Below are positions 44,671 through 53,391 of a stretch of 64,000 bases of DNA, in pieces. The position numbers and the translations under genes were made by a program. Positions within the stretch are counted from its first letter, which is position 1. Each line of letters starts with the position of its first letter. Under the pieces are notes generated by a model. That model was not told the DNA's origin, made no database searches, and was given only the letters and a program-made list of their open reading frames with translations. This DNA is from Bacillota bacterium (GTDB lineage: Bacteria; Bacillota; Negativicutes; Sporomusales; CTSoil-080), in the NCBI GenBank assembly GCA_017889635.1, contig JAGGAC010000002.1, positions 84,744 to 148,743 of the forward strand. The letters are read 5' to 3'.

Positions 44671-46194
44671 TTATTTTTTCTCAAACTTACGGAATTTTTC
44701 CAACATCCGGCGCGGAGTAACTGTCGGTCGCTCGTAGATCGGCAGATCTTTATTGATTCCTGCCAAATATTTTGCAATATTTTTCAGCCCTTCTAGATCG
44801 TATGCTCCCATCATCGCGATGGTCTCCATCAATGGCGATCCGCCACCATGCATTCCTGCCACCATATTCGCCCCAGCGAAATGCGAGCACAGTTGATTTT
44901 CCACCATTCTCATACAACGATGGGTATCTTCTGCGGAAATCTTCGCATTTCTCTTAATATATTTGTTAACAAGTTCGCCGGTTTCTTCAGCAAAAAATTC
45001 TTCTTCCATCGGCAACGTTGCACTTATTCCCCCGGCAAGGTCAGCCAGTATGCTGTATTCATTATATATTTCTTGACCAGCTAATCTTCGACCAGCGTTA
45101 GTCAGGATTTCGTCAGGCACGAAAGAACCGCACGGGAATTTCACGCCCCGGTATGCGCTGGCTTGGCCTGCCGCAAATACTAGCTCTGCGGTACCAATAA
45201 TGTGCGAAATTTTTTCTTTGACATGTTCCGCTTTTTCAATTCCATTGTACTCAGCTACTAGCGCCGCCTGACTGGCCAGCACTTCTGATACCGCTGTTTT
45301 ACAGCCGGTGTAGGAATGGCGGTGGTAATGAGCAAACATCAGAGCCAGATATCCGGCGTACGGCACTACCTCAGGATTTGTCCGGCCGTTCATGAATACC
45401 CGTTCGTTCGGCACAAACACATCGTCAAAGATGGTCATTGATTCCACGTCACCAACTTCGCCCATCGGCGCCTTTAGGTGTTTACGTTTGCTGTGACCGC
45501 CCGGCAGCGCAATAAGTTTTACGCCGTCCCAGTCAGCAGGAAGGGCAAAGGCTACAGCATAATCAGCATCTTTTGAAGACATAAATCGTGTCGGAGTTAC
45601 AATAATTTCATCTACGTACGGAGCGTTGGAATTACAAATCTTAGCGCCACGCACGATGATGCCATCAGGTTTTACGTCCACTATTCTGACGTAAAGATCA
45701 GGATCTTCTTGTTCATGCGGTCGCTTCATCCGGTCGCCTTTAGTGTCAGTTTGGGCGCAATTAGCCACAAGATCGTTGGCTTGGGAATATTCCAGATATT
45801 TCAGGAATCTTTTATTATAATCGGTACCACAAGCCTGATCCATATCATAGGTTACTACCGCCAGCGCGTTCAAGGCGTCATTTCCCATACACCGCTGGAT
45901 ACAGCCGCCTACACGATGGCATAATAATCTATTCATTCGTTGTTTCTGCAAAAGATCTTCCATTGTCTGATGAATGTGAGTGTAGCGGTTAATTTTTTCG
46001 CCTGTAATATGCGAAGTGGCGGTACATACTTCCTCATAGTCCGGGTTATGGGCACAATCATATGTTTGCCTCATAACATACAATCCGCCGTTTATCCAAT
46101 CGCCAGAACGGTCAACCTTCTTACCATTAATATATACATTGGGTTTCATTTTCCTAAGGCGTTCTACGTAGGCTTCATAGGTTCCTACTGGCAT
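44671..46194 (-). CDS. abfD: 4-hydroxybutyryl-CoA dehydratase/vinylacetyl-CoA isomerase family, copy 2
   Basis: 507 residues from the ATG at 46194 (AGGAGGAAA upstream). More than 90 percent identical by eye to copy 1, same length, same ligands (GGCIQRCMG and HRHSYTGCK). Most differences lie near the C-terminus (GELVNKYIKRNAKISAED versus AELVNKYTKRNQAITAEN); the pseudogene at 37608 resembles this copy more than copy 1 there. Preceded by the best sigma-54 promoter of the three and by paired activator sites, but no activator gene is attached to this cassette. Confidence 0.88.
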   Translation of the reverse strand: MPVGTYEAYVERLRKMKPNVYINGKKVDRSGDWINGGLYVMRQTYDCAHNPDYEEVCTATSHITGEKINRYTHIHQTMEDLLQKQRMNRLLCHRVGGCIQRCMGNDALNALAVVTYDMDQACGTDYNKRFLKYLEYSQANDLVANCAQTDTKGDRMKRPHEQEDPDLYVRIVDVKPDGIIVRGAKICNSNAPYVDEIIVTPTRFMSSKDADYAVAFALPADWDGVKLIALPGGHSKRKHLKAPMGEVGDVESMTIFDDVFVPNERVFMNGRTNPEVVPYAGYLALMFAHYHRHSYTGCKTAVSEVLASQAALVAEYNGIEKAEHVKEKISHIIGTAELVFAAGQASAYRGVKFPCGSFVPDEILTNAGRRLAGQEIYNEYSILADLAGGISATLPMEEEFFAEETGELVNKYIKRNAKISAEDTHRCMRMVENQLCSHFAGANMVAGMHGGGSPLMETIAMMGAYDLEGLKNIAKYLAGINKDLPIYERPTVTPRRMLEKFRKFEKK

Positions 46195-46302
46195 AATATT
46201 TCCTCCTAATATTATAGTATCCCTAAACAAACGCAAGACAACCCTTTGTTCTTATCTCACCGCCTGTCGCCTATATTAGAGAAACGCCTACTCCACTTTT
46301 AA

Positions 46303-46318
46303 TGCAAATACCGTGCCA
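46303..46318 (-). promoter_or_regulatory. Sigma-54 promoter of dehydratase copy 2
   Basis: Minus strand TGGCACGGTATTTGCA, an essentially perfect -24/-12 consensus. Confidence 0.88.
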
Positions 46319-46380
46319 ATCACCACCTACGCTTGAAACCCTTATTCTGGGCCCAACCTCTTACGGAAACTGGCTTCATA

Positions 46381-46439
46381 TGTATACATTCTAGACAGAT
46401 GCCTTAGAAACCTTTGCATTATTGTATATATTTCAGACA
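46381..46439. promoter_or_regulatory. Paired activator sites TGT-N11-ACA, cassette C
   Basis: TGTATACATTCTAGACA (46381-46397) and TGTATATATTTCAGACA (46423-46439), centres 42 bp apart, 84 and 126 bp from the -12 GC. Same geometry as cassettes A and B. Confidence 0.7.
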
Positions 46440-46512
46440 ATTATACCCAGGTAAACAGCAAAGCAATACTCAGCTTGTACTCCCTCATTGCCAATTTTCG
46501 TCTTACCACTAT

Positions 46513-46538
46513 AAAAGGCTCCGCATTTCGCGAAGCCT
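46513..46538 (-). terminator. Terminator after the Fe-alcohol dehydrogenase gene
   Basis: AGGCTTCGC/GCGGAGCCT stem (one wobble) then TTTTAT on the minus strand. Confidence 0.75.
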
Positions 46539-46547
46539 CCTTCCTAA

Positions 46548-47720
46548 CTATATTAAACGTATTCCCATAGCCCGCTCGACAATAATTCTCAGATCAGCTT
46601 CTTCAAGCTTTCTAGGACTGTTTGGCAGCCGCCGATAGGTAACGGCATCTTTCACAATCGTGTTCACCGCCGATGGCGGTACCCCTACCTCAGCTAAAGT
46701 GTCAGGTATTCCAATATCCTGTTTCAAAGCTTTAACTGCAAAAACCGCCTGTTTTGCCGCGTTCCGCACGATCATACCATGTATATCTTCACCTAAAGCA
46801 ACAGCGATATCGCTAAATTTAGCATAATCAGCCATTAGGCAATATTCCATTACATATGGCAGCATTATTCCATTAGCAATTCCATGGGCAATACCAAACT
46901 GCGCTCCTACCGGATGAGCAATGCCATGAACAGCGCCCAATCCAGCATTATTAAAACCAATTCCGGCCAACAGACTAGCAAGAGCCATTCCTCCACGCGC
47001 TTCGAGGTCGCTGCCGTTAGCTACCGCCCGCCGTAAATTACTGCCAATCAGCCTTATTGCTTGTAAACAAACCGCTTCTGTAAGGGGATTGGCCTGAACC
47101 GCGATATAAGCTTCAATAGCATGGGTAAGAGCATCTATACCAGTTGATGCCGTCACTTTCGGCGGCATGCTGGTATGAAGCACCGGATCAATAATAGCTA
47201 TTTTAGGAATAATTGATGGATGAGATATACTAATTTTTTCTTTTGCCACACGGTCAGTCACAACTGCAGCTGCTGTTACTTCACTACCGCTGCCAGCAGT
47301 TGTTGGAACACAAATCAATGGCAGCCCAGCTTTAACAATTTGGCGTCTCCCTCGCATATAATCTAGTACCGAGCCTTCATTTCCCTGTAGCACTGACATG
47401 GCCTTGGCGGCATCTGTCGGACTGCCGCCACCAAAAGCAATAACTACATTGGCATTCGCCAACTTCATATCCGCTGCACCTTGATCAATCGTCTCAACAC
47501 TGGGATCAGCCTCAATTTCAGCATGTATATGAACCTCTATGCCAGCCTCATTCAGCGATTTTATAATCTGAGTAAAATACGGCGAATTTTTGGTAAAAGT
47601 CCGCCCTGTTACCAAAAATGCTTTCGTTCCTCCCAAATTGCGGCACTCCTGACCAATACCACTTATCGCCCCCGGAGCAAATACAACTTTAGTCGGCATA
47701 TTAAATATAAACTCCTTCAT
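46548..47720 (-). CDS. Iron-containing alcohol dehydrogenase (4-hydroxybutyrate dehydrogenase candidate)
   Basis: 390 residues from the ATG at 47720 (GGGAAGGTG upstream). Group III Fe-ADH: NAD loop GGGSPTDAAKAM, PTTAGSGSEVTAAAV, metal ligands in GIDALTHAIEAY and AVHGIAHPVGAQFGIAHG. Characterised relatives reduce succinate semialdehyde, 3-hydroxypropanal or other aldehydes. Next to the dehydratases the most economical reading is 4-hydroxybutyrate dehydrogenase linking succinate semialdehyde to 4-hydroxybutyrate; that is context inference, since family members are promiscuous. Confidence 0.85.
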   Translation of the reverse strand: MKEFIFNMPTKVVFAPGAISGIGQECRNLGGTKAFLVTGRTFTKNSPYFTQIIKSLNEAGIEVHIHAEIEADPSVETIDQGAADMKLANANVVIAFGGGSPTDAAKAMSVLQGNEGSVLDYMRGRRQIVKAGLPLICVPTTAGSGSEVTAAAVVTDRVAKEKISISHPSIIPKIAIIDPVLHTSMPPKVTASTGIDALTHAIEAYIAVQANPLTEAVCLQAIRLIGSNLRRAVANGSDLEARGGMALASLLAGIGFNNAGLGAVHGIAHPVGAQFGIAHGIANGIMLPYVMEYCLMADYAKFSDIAVALGEDIHGMIVRNAAKQAVFAVKALKQDIGIPDTLAEVGVPPSAVNTIVKDAVTYRRLPNSPRKLEEADLRIIVERAMGIRLI

Positions 47721-47894
47721 AATACACCTTCCCTCTCCCCACTCAATTGACAGCCGTTTTATCAAAAAATTCATCCTCAGCTTATCATTACTGGTTAAAT
47801 TTTTCAATAAACTTTATACAATAGGTCCATAGATTTTTCCGGTATTTTATGATAACCTTTAAATAAGTTTAACACAAAAAAACACCATTTAAGC

Positions 47895-47939
47895 AATGAT
47901 GCTCTAGGCGAATACAATTCGCTTTAAGCATCATTTTTT
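47895..47939 (+). terminator. Hairpin with T-run in leader of the 48042 gene
   Basis: AATGATGCT/AGCATCATT (47895-47903, 47927-47935) with inner GCGAAT/ATTCGC, followed by TTTTT. It points with the plus strand although no plus-strand gene precedes it. It lies about 100 nt before the ASCH-like gene, so it may be an attenuator. Confidence 0.5.
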
Positions 47940-48041
47940 GCTGTTTATGAAAACCGTATTGCCTCTGCGCTACAGGCCAGGGCTGGCTATGAAACAAAAG
48001 CTATGCATAACATATTAATTTATATTAATGGAGGGTTTTAA

Positions 48042-48389
48042 ATGAAAGCAATAAATATTAATACCGATTCACATCTTACTAACCTAGCCTCTCTCCCCAA
48101 AAAGGGTACTATACGGTTAGGTGATGTTACGGGAAAATACTCCGAAGACGAGGTTATTTGGATCACTGCCGGAAATTCAAATGTTGGAAAAAAGAAAATT
48201 TGCACCGCAGTTATTGATCGCCTCAAAGTCAAGACAGTAGCTGACCTAAATCCTGAAGATATGCAGTTTGAAAATCCTACTGCAAATTGTACCAATAAAA
48301 TCCAAGCGCACTTGTCAACAGTTTATAATACGTTAGTAACTCCCAATGATACCGTTACCGTAATCACCTACTACGAACTAACAGAATAA
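48042..48389 (+). CDS. Small PUA/ASCH-like domain protein
   Basis: 115 residues, GGAGGG seven nt before the ATG. The core RLGDVTGKYSEDEVIWITAG, ICTAVIDRLKVKTVADLNPEDM and TVYNTLVTPNDTVTVITYYEL have the beta-strand spacing of ASCH/PUA-like domains, which often bind RNA or nucleotides. No catalytic residues can be named and the family call is tentative. A single-gene unit between two terminator hairpins. Confidence 0.5.
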   Translation: MKAININTDSHLTNLASLPKKGTIRLGDVTGKYSEDEVIWITAGNSNVGKKKICTAVIDRLKVKTVADLNPEDMQFENPTANCTNKIQAHLSTVYNTLVTPNDTVTVITYYELTE

Positions 48390-48405
48390 CCTAAGCCTCG
48401 AAAAT

Positions 48406-48447
48406 CGATAAGTGACTGACCGAACTATCAGGGGCAGTCACTTATCG
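48406..48447. terminator. Bidirectional terminator between convergent genes
   Basis: 13-bp perfect stem (CGATAAGTGACTG/CAGTCACTTATCG, 48406-48418 with 48435-48447), followed by CCTTTTCC on the plus strand. Confidence 0.8.
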
Positions 48448-48460
48448 CCTTTTCCTCATA

Positions 48461-49174
48461 CTAATCCTCACAGATACTTCCGTCAGTGCCAATAATCACA
48501 ACCCTCCAAGGCAGCAGTTTGCCGCTTCTTGCCAAGGCTTCTTTTACCGCATTCACAATACCGCCGCAGCAAGGCACTTCCATTCTTAGCACAGTAATAC
48601 TTTTTATCTCATTCAATCGCAATATATCAGTCAACTTTGCTGCATAGTCAGTATCATCTAATTTCGGACAACCAATAACAGTAATTTTATTGCGCATAAA
48701 TTCGTCATGCACATTGGCGTACGCATAAGCACAGCAGTCGGCCGCAACCAGGAGATGAGAATTATCAAAATATTGGGCGTCAGCAGACACAAGCCGAAGT
48801 TGACATGGCCATTGCCGAAGCTCAGATTTAGCAACCTTTCCCTGCGGGTGACTTATTTCAGCTTTACGCGCAATAACCTTGGCATGAGTGCCAGGACAGC
48901 CGCACAGCAATTTTTCAGACGAAACTGCTGTTTTTTCTTGGGCCAAATGCTCTTTTACCGCTACCTCATCAAACTCGGCGGCATGCCGCTCAATAACTGA
49001 GATTGCACCAGCAGGACAATCCGGCAAACACGCGCCAAGACCATCACAATAAGAATCTGATATCAGCTTTGCCTTTCCATCAATAATTCTTAGCGCCCCT
49101 TCCTGGCAAGCTGTAATGCAAATCCCGCAACCGTTACATTTTTCTTCATCTATTTTCACAATTTTCCGTAGCAT
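48461..49174 (-). CDS. Ferredoxin-domain protein with extra Cys motifs
   Basis: 237 residues from the ATG at 49174 (GGAGGGAAA upstream). Two N-terminal [4Fe-4S] motifs (CNGCGICITACQEGA; CDGLGACLPDCPAGA), then additional Cys groups CGCPG, DCCAYAYA, GCPKLDD and PCCGG in the C-terminal two thirds. In related anaerobes this type is often encoded with a Crp/Fnr regulator and hybrid-cluster protein; here a broken Crp/Fnr gene lies divergently next to it, in line with that. Probably an electron carrier or redox protein in nitrosative/oxidative defence, by context only. Confidence 0.8.
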   Translation of the reverse strand: MLRKIVKIDEEKCNGCGICITACQEGALRIIDGKAKLISDSYCDGLGACLPDCPAGAISVIERHAAEFDEVAVKEHLAQEKTAVSSEKLLCGCPGTHAKVIARKAEISHPQGKVAKSELRQWPCQLRLVSADAQYFDNSHLLVAADCCAYAYANVHDEFMRNKITVIGCPKLDDTDYAAKLTDILRLNEIKSITVLRMEVPCCGGIVNAVKEALARSGKLLPWRVVIIGTDGSICED

Positions 49175-49243
49175 ATCTTTCCCTCCAATCAAGCAAGGGT
49201 TGTTTTTTCTAAATTCATTGTAATACAATAGAGTCAAAAGATC

Positions 49244-49259
49244 GGTAGCCACGGCTACC
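49244..49259. promoter_or_regulatory. Palindrome between ferredoxin gene and Crp/Fnr remnant
   Basis: GGTAGCCACGGCTACC, 7-bp arms. Position suits an operator, but it does not match the Fnr consensus. Confidence 0.4.
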
Positions 49260-49288
49260 AATTTAATTCCGGAGGAACTTAACTTTGA

Positions 49289-49606
49289 ACAAGACTATTC
49301 TACAAATTCTATCAACTTTTATCAGAGAAGGCGATCATTCTTAATCGCAAAGTCGAGTACCTCTCCATCCGAAGCCTTCGAGCCAAAATAGCTACCTATT
49401 TTCTTGAACAATATAAAGAATCGGGCAAAACCACCTTCGATCTACCGCTAAATCGCAGCAACTTGGCCGATTTTCTGAGCGCCTCCCGAACAGCACTATC
49501 TAGAGAAATGGGACGGATGCGCAATGAAGGTTTAATTGAATTTTATCGGTCTTCAATAAAAATCATTGCCCTTAATAAGCTAAAAAGAGCTGCGGAATCT
49601 ACCTAA
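49289..49606 (+). pseudogene. Crp/Fnr-family regulator, C-terminal remnant
   Basis: The reading frame ending at 49606 encodes YQLLSEKAIILNRKVEYL, then SIRSLRAKIATYFLEQYK and the winged helix NRSNLADFLSASRTALSREMGRM, EGLIEFYRSSIKIIAL. That is the dimer helix and HTH of a Crp/Fnr protein. The whole cNMP/effector domain is absent; a TGA lies at 49286-49288 and no ATG, GTG or TTG start occurs in frame before the HTH. A GGAGGAAC at 49271-49278 could still start a short TTG reading in another frame. Read as a 5'-truncated pseudogene. Confidence 0.75.
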
Positions 49607-49729
49607 GCACTTCCATTCTTAAAACTTTTCCCTCACAGCAGCAGCCACTGGCAATAATGAACGTATGCAAACCACTTATTATCCCAACGCCATGCAGCTT
49701 TCATTAAAACTAATATTCAATTCTTATGC

Positions 49730-49766
49730 AAAAGAGCTACTTCATTAATCGGAAGCAGCCCTTTTT
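49730..49766 (-). terminator. Terminator after rnr
   Basis: Minus-strand GCTGCTTC/GAAGTAGC stem (with wobble) extended by AAAAG/CTTTT, ending in T residues. Confidence 0.75.
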
Positions 49767-49788
49767 ACATTGGCAATCCTTACATCCT

Positions 49789-52029
49789 CTATTTTTTACG
49801 TTTTTGCCTAGTCCCGGGCGGTTTTTTTCGCCTGCTCTTAGTTTTTTCAGGTTCTGCAACTGCCTCTTTCCGAGTTCTTTTCTTGCCACCAGCTTTAGGC
49901 CCAAGCATATCCCGACTCAACTCAAAATCAATATTACGTTCTTCAGGATTAACTTTAACCAGGATTACCCGAACCGCATCACCCAGCCGATATGTCTTGC
50001 CGCTGCGTTCACCGATAAGGGCATACTGTTCTTCGGCATAGCAATAGTAATCATCATCCATGCTGGATACATGGACTAGCCCCTCCACACCATTATCAAG
50101 TTCAACAAACAAACCGAATGCCGTTACCCCATTAATGTTGCCGCCGAATTCATCACCAATAAACTGTGCCATATACTCAACCTTTTTCAGATCCACAGTT
50201 TCCCGTTCAGCCTCCGCGGCTGAACGTTCCCGCGCCGATGAATGCAACGCGATTTCCGGCAATAACGCCGCCAATTTCTGCCGCCGTTTGGCCGAAACAT
50301 CGCCGCCGGTAAAAGTCTCCCTCAGAATACGGTGAACTACTAGGTCAGGATAACGTCGAATAGGTGAGGTAAAATGCGTATAAAATGGTGCCGCCAAGCC
50401 AAAATGGCCAAGGTTCTCAGCCTCATAACGAGCCTGTTTTAAAGACCTCAGCATCACCGTGCTAATGATACGTTCTTCTGGTTGCCCAGCAATCCGTCCC
50501 AGTATCTTCTGCAGCGCTTTGGGACTAACCTCCTCGGTTTTGCCCAAGTTAAGGCCGAAATTATGCAATAAGTTGTCCAACTTAACCATTTTCTCAGTTT
50601 CTGGCTCCTCATGAACCCGGAAAACAAAAGGCACCCCCAGGCTGTGCATATGCTCAGCCACTGTTTCATTTGCCAATAACATAAACTCTTCAATAATCGA
50701 TTCAGCAATACTGCGCACCCGTTTTACTATTTCCACCGGTTGACCACGTTCATTTAGCTTAACTTTAAGCTCTGGAAAATCAAAGTCAATCGCCCCTCGG
50801 CGCATGCGACGATCCCTGAGAATTCGGCACAACCGCTCCATATCAGCAATATGGTCTAAAAGTGGCTGATATTTTTCCTTTAGCGCTGCATCATTATCAA
50901 CCAAAATGCCTCGAACCGCATTATATGAAAGCCGTGTATTTACCCGAATAACACTAGGAAAAATCTCATAGTTCATGACATTTCCCCGATGATCAACCTC
51001 CATATGTGCCGAAAGCGTCAGTCGGTCCTCCCCGGCATTAAGACTGCAAATTCCATTCGACAAACGGTGGGGTAACATCGGCAGCACCCGATCTACCAAA
51101 TAAACACTTGTTCCTCGTTCCCTAGCCTCATTGTCCAATGCCGTATTCTCACAAACATAGTAGCTGACATCAGCAATATGTACGCCTAACAGAAAACGTC
51201 CATTTTTTAATCGTTCGACATAAACAGCGTCATCTAGATCCTTGGCATCTTCCGAGTCAACAGTTACAACCGGCAATGCCCGTAAATCGCGCCGTCCCAC
51301 TAGCTCGTCCTCTGTTATCGTGTCTCGCACCTTGAGCGAAGCCTGTTCCACTTCCTGCGGAAAGGTGGTCGAAAGATTATGCCGTCTAATAATGGACAGT
51401 ATCTCAATCCCTGGATCGCCTTTATGCCCAAGCACTTCGACTACTCGACCTTCGGCGCTGCGCTTTTTCTCTGGCCACTTAGTAATTTCCACAACCACTT
51501 TACTGCCGTTTTTTGCTCCGTTAAATTCTCCCTTGGGTATAAAAATATCCTGCCTGATCCGACTTTCATCAGGAGTAACAAATCCGAAGTGACGGCTATT
51601 TTCAAAAGTTCCCAGTATCTGACTATTGGCCCGGCGAACAATACGAATGATTTCTCCTTCCCGCGCTTTTCCTGCTCCAGCTTTACGGTTGTGCAACCTG
51701 GCCACCACACGATCACCATGCATTGCGTTCATCATTGAGTCCACAGGAATATAAACATCCCGCTCCTCCGGATTGTTCGGAAGAACAAAACCGTAGCCCT
51801 TGTCACTTGCAGACAATGTACCTGCCATCAAATTCATTCGCTCTGGCACACCATATTTACCAAATCTGGTTTTGATAATTTCGGCGCTCCCCTCAAGCTC
51901 TTCCAGAACCCGCCAAAACTCAGTCAGCTCCTTGGCCTTTAACTCCAACACCTCGGCAAGATCTTCTGGTGCAAGCGGCTTATAGGCCTCGGTATGCATA
52001 AAAATCAATATTTTTTCGCGCAAATTCAT
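49789..52029 (-). CDS. rnr: Ribonuclease R
   Basis: 746 residues. N-terminal helix-turn-helix (about 1-60), two cold-shock OB domains, the RNB catalytic domain (DSEDAKDLDDAVYVERL holds the metal-binding Asp cluster; HIADVSYYV; RRMRRGAIDFDFPE; HFTSPIRRYPDLVVHR), C-terminal S1 domain (GVTAFGLFVELDNGVEGLVHVSSM) and a Lys/Arg-rich tail. A 3'-5' exoribonuclease able to degrade structured RNA. The order secG-hppA-est-paaI-rnr retains the secG-est-rnr grouping known in Firmicutes; smpB and ssrA, often next, are not here. Confidence 0.96.
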   Translation of the reverse strand: MNLREKILIFMHTEAYKPLAPEDLAEVLELKAKELTEFWRVLEELEGSAEIIKTRFGKYGVPERMNLMAGTLSASDKGYGFVLPNNPEERDVYIPVDSMMNAMHGDRVVARLHNRKAGAGKAREGEIIRIVRRANSQILGTFENSRHFGFVTPDESRIRQDIFIPKGEFNGAKNGSKVVVEITKWPEKKRSAEGRVVEVLGHKGDPGIEILSIIRRHNLSTTFPQEVEQASLKVRDTITEDELVGRRDLRALPVVTVDSEDAKDLDDAVYVERLKNGRFLLGVHIADVSYYVCENTALDNEARERGTSVYLVDRVLPMLPHRLSNGICSLNAGEDRLTLSAHMEVDHRGNVMNYEIFPSVIRVNTRLSYNAVRGILVDNDAALKEKYQPLLDHIADMERLCRILRDRRMRRGAIDFDFPELKVKLNERGQPVEIVKRVRSIAESIIEEFMLLANETVAEHMHSLGVPFVFRVHEEPETEKMVKLDNLLHNFGLNLGKTEEVSPKALQKILGRIAGQPEERIISTVMLRSLKQARYEAENLGHFGLAAPFYTHFTSPIRRYPDLVVHRILRETFTGGDVSAKRRQKLAALLPEIALHSSARERSAAEAERETVDLKKVEYMAQFIGDEFGGNINGVTAFGLFVELDNGVEGLVHVSSMDDDYYCYAEEQYALIGERSGKTYRLGDAVRVILVKVNPEERNIDFELSRDMLGPKAGGKKRTRKEAVAEPEKTKSRRKKPPGTRQKRKK

Positions 52030-52033
52030 GGTT

Positions 52034-52432
52034 TTATTTATCCACCACCATTAGCGTCGCTTTGCCCTCAGCGGTTACTATACCATCCGGCAGCGCAACC
52101 TCGGCTGCCATTTCAATCATTTTTCCGCGCTCTCTTGTCACCCAGCCACAAATCTTCAGCTGTACTCCCACCGGTGTAGGTTGACGAAACCGTACCTCAA
52201 GCCTGGCGGTGACTACGTTCATCCCCTTAGCATAATAGTATCGGGCCATAACTTCATCAAGCATAGTACTAACAATACCACCATGAACAATTCCATCATA
52301 ACTTTGATGCTCTAAACCTGGGGTAAAAGCGGCGACATATTTGCCATCTTCTTCGCAAAACTCCATTTTAAGCCCAATTGGATTAAGTTTTCCACAGGCA
52401 AAACACCACTCGTTGCGATCATCTTTAGACAT
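52034..52432 (-). CDS. PaaI-type hotdog thioesterase
   Basis: 132 residues. Single hotdog domain: NEWCFACGKLNPIGLKMEF, QSYDGIVHGGIVSTMLDEVMARYYYAKG (HGG and Glu of the active site), TARLEVRFRQPTPVG. Hydrolyses acyl- or aryl-CoA. AAGGAGGAAG upstream. Sits 4 nt before the rnr start and 30 nt after the esterase gene, so it belongs to that operon although functionally unrelated. Confidence 0.9.
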   Translation of the reverse strand: MSKDDRNEWCFACGKLNPIGLKMEFCEEDGKYVAAFTPGLEHQSYDGIVHGGIVSTMLDEVMARYYYAKGMNVVTARLEVRFRQPTPVGVQLKICGWVTRERGKMIEMAAEVALPDGIVTAEGKATLMVVDK

Positions 52433-52462
52433 AACAGTCTTCCTCCTTCATCCCTATACCAC

Positions 52463-53191
52463 TTAAGTCAAAAAGGCCGCCACGCATTCAAATACTTTTT
52501 CCCGTTCTATATCAAGAGTCACAATATGTCCGGAACGCTCCAGCCACATCAGACGCTTTTCCATACTTCCAAGCCGGTTATAGATAAATTCAGCACTTGC
52601 CGGTTTCACCGTATGTTCGCTTCGAGACTGAACAATTAAAGCCGGGGCCTTTACTGAAGGTAACAATTTGTCCACATGTTTGACCAGCGCCAACAGACTA
52701 CTCAGACTCCTTAGTGGCGTAACATCATAATTCACACTGTATTTTTGATCAACCGGCAGGCGGCGGCGTTTCTTGGGCACGAACTCTCTGAAAAGCCGGT
52801 AGATTGGCAACAGTTGTAATCTTTTTGCGGCGATAAAAATAGGAGTACTTAAGGAAACAACCTTGCTTACCGGATATTCGGCCGCCAGTTTGAGAACCAA
52901 AAGCCCCCCCATTGACAATCCTATCACATCCACACTGTCAGTTACTGATTTCAATATATGATATCCATCTTCAACTCCACTATACCAATGCGGCCAAGCC
53001 GTCCGGGCCATTTCCTCCACCATTGTCCCATGACCGCATAGTCGTGGAGCCAGCACAGTATACCCTAGCCGGTTTAGATACTCACCCAAAAGTCGCATCT
53101 CTGATGGCGACCCAGTAAAACCATGCACTAGTAGCGCACCTTTATTTCCTCCCGGCAAAAAAAACGGTTCCGCTCCACTTATAATTGGCAA
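52463..53191 (-). CDS. est: Alpha/beta hydrolase, Est30-like carboxylesterase
   Basis: 242 residues. LVHGFTGSPSEMRLLGEYL forms the oxyanion hole; nucleophile Ser in GLSMGG; His in RSGHIVTLD. The acid position reads QSRSEHTV where Asp is usual in Est30/YvaK proteins, so Glu may serve. These enzymes hydrolyse short acyl esters and monoglycerides in the cytoplasm. In Bacillus the homologue yvaK lies between secG and rnr, as here. Confidence 0.9.
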   Translation of the reverse strand: MPIISGAEPFFLPGGNKGALLVHGFTGSPSEMRLLGEYLNRLGYTVLAPRLCGHGTMVEEMARTAWPHWYSGVEDGYHILKSVTDSVDVIGLSMGGLLVLKLAAEYPVSKVVSLSTPIFIAAKRLQLLPIYRLFREFVPKKRRRLPVDQKYSVNYDVTPLRSLSSLLALVKHVDKLLPSVKAPALIVQSRSEHTVKPASAEFIYNRLGSMEKRLMWLERSGHIVTLDIEREKVFECVAAFLT

Positions 53192-53355
53192 AAAAATCCT
53201 CCTTTATCCATAAGTTTATCATTAGTATACCATTAATTAGCAGTAAATTATAGTTAGCCGCAACTCCCCACCATAAAGCTGCCTAAATAAATAAGCAACC
53301 ACCCACTTAATCACATGGTATGGCTATTTGCTGATAAATAGTCCCCTCACAAAAA

Positions 53356-53381
53356 AGCGCGTCGGCTTAAGCCGACGCGCT
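53356..53381 (-). terminator. Terminator after hppA
   Basis: Perfect 13-bp GC-rich palindrome (AGCGCGTCGGCTT) with a T-run on the minus side (53355-53351). Confidence 0.9.
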
Positions 53382-53391
53382 GAGAAAAACT

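Noticed and set aside
39752..46194. 4-hydroxyphenylacetate 3-monooxygenase (HpaB)
   Set aside because: Same fold, but all four Fe-S ligands of 4-hydroxybutyryl-CoA dehydratase are present.
47940..48030. Short coding-like stretch (ENRIASALQARAGYETKAM)
   Set aside because: Follows a stop, has no start codon and no ribosome site; probably chance.
49600..49790. smpB or tmRNA downstream of rnr
   Set aside because: Expected from Firmicute gene order, but only a terminator and non-coding sequence are there.
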